11,965 nucleotides of DNA, from contig DHIZ01000269.1 of assembly GCA_002404055.1 (NCBI GenBank), positions 11,897 through 23,861 of the forward strand, in the 5' to 3' direction. The DNA is from Chloroflexi bacterium UBA4733 (GTDB lineage: Bacteria > Chloroflexota > UBA4733). Shown here one piece after another: positions 7,401 to 11,965 of the stretch. The notes beneath the pieces were generated by a model. The model had not been told where the DNA came from. It was given only the letters and a program-made list of their open reading frames with translations, and searched no databases. Position numbers and translations under genes: made by a program. Numbering within the stretch: the first letter of the stretch is position 1; the number at the start of each line of letters is the position of its first letter.

Positions 7401-7417
7401 ACTCCGTGGCAGTATTG
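7397..7417. promoter_or_regulatory. Inverted repeat overlapping the SBP-2 -10 and start site, candidate operator
   Basis: CAATACT and AGTATTG form perfect 7-bp arms separated by 7 bases. It covers the end of the -10 and the expected transcription start, the classic site for repressor binding. An overlapping RNA-level stem, CGTGGC (7405-7410) with GCCACG (7422-7427), is also possible. Confidence 0.45.
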
Positions 7418-7525
7418 ATCGGCCACGCCGCACCGGACGGCGATTGTTCCGCCGAGTCCCTGCATTCCCGTATCAGTCGGCTCATGAGCGGAATCTCCGG
7501 TAGGGAAAGAAGGAGGAGCGTCACC

Positions 7526-9040
7526 ATGATCCAGTCCCGGCCCGTTGGCGAGACATCTCGGTCCCCCTCTTGCTGCACGCGTCGCGCGCTGCTGCTCAGC
7601 GTCCTGGGCGCTGGGGCCGCCCTCGCCTTGAGCGGCTGCGGCGGCGCGGCCAGCGCCACCACGGCGACGATTTCCGCAGCGGCTACGAGCGCCGTCACCA
7701 CAACGACGGCGCCGGCGAGTACCGCTGTCAGCACCACCGCCGCCCCTGCCGGCAGCCTGAGCGCCACGACAGCGACCACGACAAGCGCCGCCGCTGTCGT
7801 GGCGCCGGCAAAAGCGGGCGTGACCGTCCGTTTCCTGGAGCGCGCCGGCACAAACTACAAGGACTACTTTGGAGCGGCGATCACTGCCTTCCAGAAGGAC
7901 CACCCCGACCTGACGATCCAGGCGGAGTGGACCGACAAGTACACGGACAAGCTGGTGGCGGAGGTGGCAGGTGGCACACCACCGGACCTCGCCTTCACCT
8001 CGGATGACGACCTGTTCTCGCTCGCCGCAAAAGGTCTGCTGCTCGACATCGCGCCCTACTTCCGCCGCGACAAGCTGAACAAGGACGACTACTTCCCTAT
8101 TGCCATTGATGCGCAGTTCCTCAAGGGGAAGCAGTGGGCCATGCCGCTCGACCTGGGCGTCTGGGTCTTCTTCGTGAACAAGGATCTGTTCAAGAAAGCC
8201 GGGGTACCCCTGCCGGACGGTACCTGGGACTTCGCCAAGCTGCAACAGGTGGCCGAGCAGCTTACGCGCGACGAGACCGGGGCGACGGCTCCCGGCCTCG
8301 ACCCGGCCAAGGTCGTGCAGGCAGGCTTCGATGCCGGCTCCCTGCGCTACGGCATCGACATCCCGGCCGTTGGCTACGGTGGCTCGGTCTTCAACGCCGA
8401 CGCGAGCTCCTGCACGCTGAACGAGCAATCTGCCCTGGATGGTCTGCAGTGGGTGGCCGACTTGAGCGTGAAGGCGCACGCGGCGCTGGGACCGGGGATC
8501 ACCACCAAACAGAAGATCACCTTTGATGCCGGCAACCTGGCGCTCAAAATCGGCGGAAGCTGGAGCATCGGCGCCGAGCGGCAGGCCAAGCTCGGCTTCG
8601 ACTGGGACATCGCCATCCCACCAAAGGGGCCGGTCAAGGATGAGATCCTGGCGGAAGCCTCCGGGATCAGCCAGATCAAGGAGGGCAAGAACCCCGACGG
8701 CGCCTGGCTGTTCAACAGCTATATGACGGGGCCGGCCGGGCAGGAACTGGCCTTCCAGTACACGGTGGCCTCCGTCCCCTCCCTCAAAGCGGTGGCGGCG
8801 AAGGTCTACCAGGGTGTCACCCAGCCAGCCAGCATGCCCATCCTGGCCGACCTGGCGACCAAATCCAGCATTCCCTACTGGCAGCGTGCAGTCTCCGATA
8901 CCGAACTCGAGACCCTGTTCGGCAAGGAGTTGACGCCGCTCTGGCAGGGCAAGCAGACGGCGCAGGACGTCATCGCCAGCGTCAAACCGCACGTCGATGT
9001 GATCCTGGCCAGCGACCAGAAATACCTCGCCTCGTTGTGA
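7526..9040 (+). CDS. Extracellular solute-binding lipoprotein, family 1, SBP-2
   Basis: The 504-residue product is a second periplasmic-type sugar-binding lipoprotein. AGGAGG (7511-7516) is 9 bases before the ATG at 7526. The frame is open further upstream, but that stretch is antisense to the GNAT gene and contains the promoter region, so it is not coding. The signal region has TRRALLLSV (18-26), preceded by two cysteines, and the lipobox LSGC with Cys38. A Thr/Ser/Ala linker runs to about residue 95, then VTVRFLERAGTNYKDYF starts the binding domain. Family features are VAEVAGGTPPDLAFTSDDDL, WVFFVNKDLFKKAGV, GTWDFAKLQQVAEQLT and GKNPDGAWLFNSYMTG. It has its own good promoter and possible operator and is followed by a strong hairpin, so it appears monocistronic. 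No transporter membrane genes adjoin it; ligand unknown, probably a sugar. Confidence 0.9.
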   Translation: MIQSRPVGETSRSPSCCTRRALLLSVLGAGAALALSGCGGAASATTATISAAATSAVTTTTAPASTAVSTTAAPAGSLSATTATTTSAAAVVAPAKAGVTVRFLERAGTNYKDYFGAAITAFQKDHPDLTIQAEWTDKYTDKLVAEVAGGTPPDLAFTSDDDLFSLAAKGLLLDIAPYFRRDKLNKDDYFPIAIDAQFLKGKQWAMPLDLGVWVFFVNKDLFKKAGVPLPDGTWDFAKLQQVAEQLTRDETGATAPGLDPAKVVQAGFDAGSLRYGIDIPAVGYGGSVFNADASSCTLNEQSALDGLQWVADLSVKAHAALGPGITTKQKITFDAGNLALKIGGSWSIGAERQAKLGFDWDIAIPPKGPVKDEILAEASGISQIKEGKNPDGAWLFNSYMTGPAGQELAFQYTVASVPSLKAVAAKVYQGVTQPASMPILADLATKSSIPYWQRAVSDTELETLFGKELTPLWQGKQTAQDVIASVKPHVDVILASDQKYLASL

Positions 9041-9066
9041 TCAGCGATCCGGCGCAGGTCCTCATG

Positions 9067-9091
9067 GGGCGGCGAAGTATCTTCGCCGCCC
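9067..9091. terminator. Bidirectional hairpin terminator between convergent SBP-2 and SBP-3
   Basis: GGGCGGCGAAG and CTTCGCCGCCC pair perfectly over 11 bp around the loop TAT, in the 65-base gap between two converging stop codons. There is no T-run on either strand, so it would be a U-less terminator. Position and symmetry make it the likely end of both transcripts. Confidence 0.7.
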
Positions 9092-9105
9092 TAGGAAGGT
9101 CGAGC

Positions 9106-10641
9106 TCAGCTCTTGCCGAGTTGCTTGGCCAGTTGCGCCGTGCAGAGCTGCTGCAGTTGGCTGAGCGCATCCTGCGGCGTCAGTTGCCCCTGGAAGACCT
9201 TGGTGTACTGCGTTTGCCAGTTGTCTGAAAAGAAGCTTTCGATCGGATCGACCGGATCTGCCCATTGCTCACCGGCCGTTGTTGCCGACTGCAGATAGAA
9301 GTCAATTCCCGGATACTGCTTCGCATCCACCTTGGCGAGAAAGGACTTGCGGGCGCCGAGGAACCCATTACCGTCGAAGATGATCTTCTCGGCCGGCTCT
9401 CCGGTGAGGAACTCGGCAAAGGAGAAGGCCTGGTCGACGTGCGGTGATCCCTTGGGGAGCACGGCGAAGTGGCCGCCGGCTGATTGCATCTTCGTCCCCT
9501 TGCGGTCGGCACTCACCGGCGCCCAGGTATACACGTAGTGCTTGGTGGGCGCCAACTTGGTGAGGGAGCCGGGCGTCCAGTAGCCGTTGATCTGCATGGC
9601 CTGGGTCCCCAACACGATGCCTGCTTTGGCGCCGGTCCATGTGCCGTTCGTCTTGTGGAACGTCTGCACCGCAGCGTAGCCACCGGCGGCGTCGTAGAAG
9701 CTCTTGATCGTGGTCAGCGCATCGGTGAGCTGCGGGGTCACCAGGTTGAACTTGCCGGCGCCCTCGTCGTAATAACCGGTCCCCAAACCAAAGGACGGCC
9801 CCCAGAAGAATGGATCACCACCGGAGGCGGAGCCGCCCATGGCGTCCAGCGGGTCCAGACCGAGCTGCGTGATCGCCTTGGTGGCGGGGTCGAGCACCGT
9901 CAACTCCTTGTGCCATTCCAGCAGGTCACTCCAGTTGGTCGGGACCTGCGTGGGGTCCAGCCCGCGCTTGGCCAGGAGGTCCGTGTTGGCGACCGTCCCC
10001 CAGCGGACGAAGGCCTCGGCCGCCGGTACGCCATAGGTGTGGCCCAGATACGTACCGAACTTCCAGGAGGTGTCGAGCAAATCTTCTCGCTTCAGCGTCT
10101 GACTCTTGGCGAGGTAGCTGTCCAGCGCCATCGCCTGGCCGGTTGTCCAGAACTCTGGATAGGAGAGGTTGCCGACTTCGACATCGGGCGGCGTGCGGGC
10201 GGCGATGACGGTGGCCAGTTTCTTGGCGACGCTACTTTGGGGCTCGTGCTGCACGTGGTAACCGAGCGCCGCCTGGTTCGCGGCGGCGGCGACCTGATCG
10301 AAGGTCTGCCCCGTTATGCCGCCGGAGCCCCAGCCACTCCACCAGGTGACCGTCACTCCGGCGGTCGCCGGTTTGGCTGCGGCGCTGCTGATGACGGCGG
10401 CGGTGGAGGAAGTGGCAGCCTGTGCCGCCGTTGCGGATTGGCTTGCGGTGGTCGATGTAGTCAGCGCCGCGCTCGACGCCGTGGTTGCCGACGAGGCTGC
10501 GTTGCTGCTGGCCAGGGATGCCGTCGCGGTAGTCGCTGCGGCGCCGCCACAAGCGGTTAACGCCAGTGTTGCGCCTATACTGGCAGCCGTCGCCAGAAAG
10601 GCTCGGCGGCGAATCGGTCGGAAGGAGGGAGATGACTGCAT
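9106..10641 (-). CDS. Extracellular solute-binding lipoprotein, family 1, SBP-3
   Basis: The 511-residue product has a twin-arginine-like RRRAFLATAAS (11-21), lipobox LTAC with Cys31, and a Ser/Thr/Ala linker to about residue 90. The domain then begins GVTVTWWSGWGSGG. Further family-like segments are VIAARTPPDVEVGNLSYPEFW, a GVPAAEAFVRWGTVANTDLL segment with a residue pattern typical of the interlobe region, NWSDLLEWHKELT, GIVLGTQAMQINGYW and HVDQAFSFAEFLTG near the C-terminal half. AAAGGA (10649-10654) is 7 bases before the ATG at 10641. The best promoter is far upstream (10924-10952), leaving a leader of about 275 nt that includes an intrinsic terminator-like structure, so the gene may be regulated by attenuation. 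It faces SBP-2 across a shared hairpin and is divergent from SBP-4. It differs clearly from the other SBPs, so it is not a recent tandem copy. Ligand unknown. Confidence 0.9.
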   Translation of the reverse strand: MQSSPSFRPIRRRAFLATAASIGATLALTACGGAAATTATASLASSNAASSATTASSAALTTSTTASQSATAAQAATSSTAAVISSAAAKPATAGVTVTWWSGWGSGGITGQTFDQVAAAANQAALGYHVQHEPQSSVAKKLATVIAARTPPDVEVGNLSYPEFWTTGQAMALDSYLAKSQTLKREDLLDTSWKFGTYLGHTYGVPAAEAFVRWGTVANTDLLAKRGLDPTQVPTNWSDLLEWHKELTVLDPATKAITQLGLDPLDAMGGSASGGDPFFWGPSFGLGTGYYDEGAGKFNLVTPQLTDALTTIKSFYDAAGGYAAVQTFHKTNGTWTGAKAGIVLGTQAMQINGYWTPGSLTKLAPTKHYVYTWAPVSADRKGTKMQSAGGHFAVLPKGSPHVDQAFSFAEFLTGEPAEKIIFDGNGFLGARKSFLAKVDAKQYPGIDFYLQSATTAGEQWADPVDPIESFFSDNWQTQYTKVFQGQLTPQDALSQLQQLCTAQLAKQLGKS

Positions 10642-10723
10642 ACGTGGTTCCTTTCATTGTATCCGGTTCTGCGTCTTTCCCGTAGCGGGAAGGCTGCCAG
10701 CCCCAGATGGCCGGCCGCATCTT

Positions 10724-10742
10724 GTGTGAGAAAATCTTACAC
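10724..10742. promoter_or_regulatory. 19-base pseudo-palindrome in the SBP-3 leader
   Basis: GTGTGAGA-AAA-TCTTACAC has 8-bp arms with one G/T mismatch and an odd centre, the architecture of many dimeric repressor operators (GntR or LacI type are examples). It lies about 85 bases before the SBP-3 ATG, downstream of the best promoter, so it could act as a roadblock operator or an RNA stem. Confidence 0.4.
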
Positions 10743-10833
10743 GAGCGTCGGCTACACAGTGTTGTGGGACGTTTCACCTGCCCGGCAAGTCAACCGGCGC
10801 CGCTGGACTTCGCCGCTCCTTTGTCCGAGGCAC

Positions 10834-10865
10834 AAGAAAACCGCATCGCCGTCAACGGCGCGCGG
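10834..10865 (-). terminator. Intrinsic terminator (attenuator-like) in the SBP-3 leader
   Basis: Reading the minus strand, CCGC (10865-10862) pairs with GCGG (10844-10841), and CGCCG (10860-10856) pairs with CGGCG (10851-10847) around a TTGA loop, with a 1x2 internal loop between the two helices. TTTTCTT (10840-10834) follows at once. This is the only GC stem directly followed by a U-tract that I find in the window. It lies about 50-85 nt after the predicted start and about 190 bases before the SBP-3 ATG. It would therefore either attenuate SBP-3 or end a small RNA. Confidence 0.6.
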
Positions 10866-10923
10866 CATCTTCGCCTGGATCACGATTGCCCGATAAGCGT
10901 CTTCGGCACCGCACGGCATGGCT

Positions 10924-10952
10924 AGTGTACGGATCGCAACTGGAATCGTCAA
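10924..10952 (-). promoter_or_regulatory. Sigma70-type promoter reading toward SBP-3
   Basis: On the minus strand TTGACG (10947-10952) and TACACT (10924-10929) are separated by exactly 17 bases. The expected start is near 10917. It is the best promoter match upstream of SBP-3, although about 275 bases from the ATG. Confidence 0.65.
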
Positions 10953-10962
10953 GTGCGCACTT
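10951..10962. promoter_or_regulatory. 12-bp perfect palindrome at the minus promoter -35, candidate operator
   Basis: AAGTGCGCACTT is a perfect dyad that overlaps the last two bases of the minus-strand -35 box and lies 21 bases before the plus-strand -35. A second small dyad, ATAC-A-GTAT (10974-10982), abuts the plus-strand -35. A regulator here could control both divergent genes. Confidence 0.4.
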
Positions 10963-10983
10963 CAGATGGCTTCATACAGTATC

Positions 10984-11012
10984 TTGACAAAGTGAACTCG
11001 CTGTCCTATACT
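10984..11012 (+). promoter_or_regulatory. Sigma70-type promoter for SBP-4
   Basis: TTGACA (10984-10989) and TATACT (11007-11012) are separated by 17 bases: a perfect -35, a 5-of-6 -10 and ideal spacing. The expected start near 11019 gives a leader of about 96 bases. Confidence 0.8.
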
Positions 11013-11114
11013 GGCGGTGTCGGGCAGCGTAGCTTCGGAACCTGGTACCGCCTGGCTGGCCACTATGGGGCAGTTGGCAGAGCAGCATATCGCAACGAGA
11101 GAAAGGAGTCTGGC

Positions 11115-11965
11115 ATGAGACCTGGACGGGTAACGCGAAGACAAATGCTCAAGGGAATCGGCGGGGTGGGCTTCGGGAGCGCCCTCCTCGCCGCCTGCGG
11201 CGGGAGCAGCACAGGGTCGCTTGCGAGTACAAGTGCCAGCGCGTTGGCGAGCGCTTCGAGCACACTGACCGCCGCGGCGGTCCCGACGACTGGGGCTGCC
11301 TCCAGTGCCGCATCCTCGGTGACGAGCAGTGCGGCAGCCGTCAGTAGTCTAAGCACTGCCGCCAGCAGCGCGACCACGGCCGTGAGTGCAAGCACGGCGG
11401 CGAGTGCTGCGCCCAATGCTGCCAAGACTGCTGTGCAGTTCCTCTGGGTCGACACCGGCCAGAAGGTCTGGCAGGATAGCTGGAACACGATGCTCAGCGG
11501 CTTCAGTGCCGCGAACGGCGGAGTCCAGATCCAACGCGACACCGTGGAGTTCGGCAAGGCCAGCGAGAAGGCGCTGACGACTTACGCCGGCGGCGGCTAC
11601 TACGACTACCTGTACGGCTACTTCGGCTGGCTTTCGGGCTTTATCCAGCATCAGGTGATCCAGCCGCTCGACCAGTTCCTGGCCACCGATAAGAGCGTTT
11701 CGGCCAGCGACTTCTATCCCGCCGCCACCGAACACGACAAGGGCAAGCTGTACGGCCTCGCCTGGTTCACCAACGGCAAGGAGATCTGGTACAACGCCGA
11801 CCTCTTCAAGCAAGCGGGCATGCAGACGCCGCGCCAGATGGAACAGGCGGGAACCTGGACCTGGCAGGCACTGCTGGACGCTGCGCAGAAGCTCACCAAG
11901 AGCTCGGGCGGCCAGACGACCGTGTATGGCTACGACAACAGCTCGCTCCCCTACCTGCCCGACTA
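11115..11965 (+). CDS. Extracellular solute-binding lipoprotein, family 1, SBP-4 (3' end missing)
   Basis: The frame runs from ATG 11115 to the window edge without a stop (283 codons plus two bases). AGGAG (11104-11108) lies 6 bases before the start. The signal peptide is the clearest twin-arginine type of the four, TRRQMLKG (7-14), followed by a Gly-rich h-region and lipobox LAAC with Cys28. Residues 29 to about 104 are an almost pure Ser/Ala/Thr linker of roughly 75 residues. The domain begins TAVQFLWVDTG and contains YAGGGYYDYLYGYFGW, LAWFTNGKEIWYNADLFKQAG and GTWTWQALLDAAQKLTK, family-1 features shared with SBP-1 (its TWDQFTQAARSLTK segment). It has its own strong promoter, divergent from SBP-3. 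Permease genes, if any, could follow beyond the window. Sugar ligand likely but not identified. Confidence 0.88.
   Translation, partial: MRPGRVTRRQMLKGIGGVGFGSALLAACGGSSTGSLASTSASALASASSTLTAAAVPTTGAASSAASSVTSSAAAVSSLSTAASSATTAVSASTAASAAPNAAKTAVQFLWVDTGQKVWQDSWNTMLSGFSAANGGVQIQRDTVEFGKASEKALTTYAGGGYYDYLYGYFGWLSGFIQHQVIQPLDQFLATDKSVSASDFYPAATEHDKGKLYGLAWFTNGKEIWYNADLFKQAGMQTPRQMEQAGTWTWQALLDAAQKLTKSSGGQTTVYGYDNSSLPYLPD

Larger units (their letters stand above)
10642..11114. other. Divergent control region between SBP-3 and SBP-4
   Basis: I see no credible gene in these 473 bases; small open frames on both strands lack ribosome binding sites and family resemblance. The region holds two divergent promoters (-35 boxes 31 bases apart), a 12-bp palindrome between them, an intrinsic terminator in the minus leader, a 19-base pseudo-palindrome, a small hairpin TTCCCG-TAG-CGGGAA (10677-10691), and ribosome binding sites for both flanking genes. 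Confidence 0.7.

Noticed and set aside
7394..8992. Long minus-strand open frame (532 codons) opposite SBP-2
   Set aside because: It is antisense to a clearly recognisable SBP, rich in Arg/Gly with no family resemblance, and lacks a ribosome binding site; a by-product of high GC.
10656..10661. TACAAT on the minus strand as -10 for SBP-3
   Set aside because: Transcription would start inside the ribosome binding site and no -35 lies 16-18 bases upstream; the distal promoter at 10924-10952 is better.
10707..10952. Small open frames on both strands in the SBP-3/SBP-4 intergenic region
   Set aside because: No ribosome binding sites, no resemblance to known proteins, and they overlap promoter and terminator elements.
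11199..11426. Ser/Ala/Thr-coding stretch as a tandem DNA repeat or CRISPR-like array
   Set aside because: There is no fixed repeat unit at DNA level; only amino-acid composition is repetitive. No CRISPR, tRNA, rRNA, insertion sequence or attachment site was seen in the window.
11063..11557. Minus-strand frame coding a hydrophobic Ala/Leu/Val-rich product resembling membrane segments
   Set aside because: It is the complement of the Ser/Thr/Ala linker of SBP-4; complements of GCC, AGC and ACG codons automatically give hydrophobic residues.

Overview
The window is a GC-rich (by eye about 60-65%) bacterial carbohydrate-uptake and glycan-processing region. It holds seven protein genes. Four encode lipid-anchored ABC-transporter substrate-binding proteins (SBPs), two encode Gfo/Idh/MocA-fold proteins (one of them glycosidase-family GH109-like), one encodes a tandem alpha/beta-hydrolase esterase and one a GNAT acetyltransferase; the first and last genes run off the window. 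All four SBPs combine a twin-arginine-like n-region, a lipobox cysteine and a very long Ser/Thr/Ala linker. This style is common in Chloroflexota (Thermomicrobia-like or related lineages), so that phylum is my best guess, but no marker gene in the window proves it.

Layout. 1-978 (+) is the C-terminal part of a GH109-like protein. 979-1346 is a non-coding gap with several GGTT/AACC dyads and a candidate promoter. 1347-4974 (+) is an SBP followed after 37 bases by a two-domain acetylxylan-esterase-like hydrolase, probably one operon. 5154-6257 (-) is a Gfo/Idh/MocA oxidoreductase and 6356-7333 (-) a GNAT acetyltransferase, separated by a 9-bp perfect hairpin. 7346-7525 is a compact divergent promoter region in which two promoters appear to share one -35 box. 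7526-9040 (+) is the second SBP; it converges on the third SBP (9106-10641, -) across an 11-bp hairpin that could terminate both. 10642-11114 is a second divergent control region with two good sigma70-type promoters, a 12-bp palindrome, and, in the roughly 275-nt leader of the minus-strand SBP gene, the only hairpin-plus-U-tract intrinsic terminator I see in the window. 11115-end (+) is the start of a fourth SBP.

How the parts fit. No permease and no ATPase gene is present, so these SBPs are 'orphan' at this locus and must use membrane partners encoded elsewhere. The cytoplasmic-looking esterase and the NAD-dependent glycosidase/oxidoreductases would remove acyl groups and oxidise or hydrolyse imported oligosaccharides. 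The most interesting signals are regulatory: the attenuator-like leader or small RNA at 10834-10917, and the two compact divergent promoter regions.
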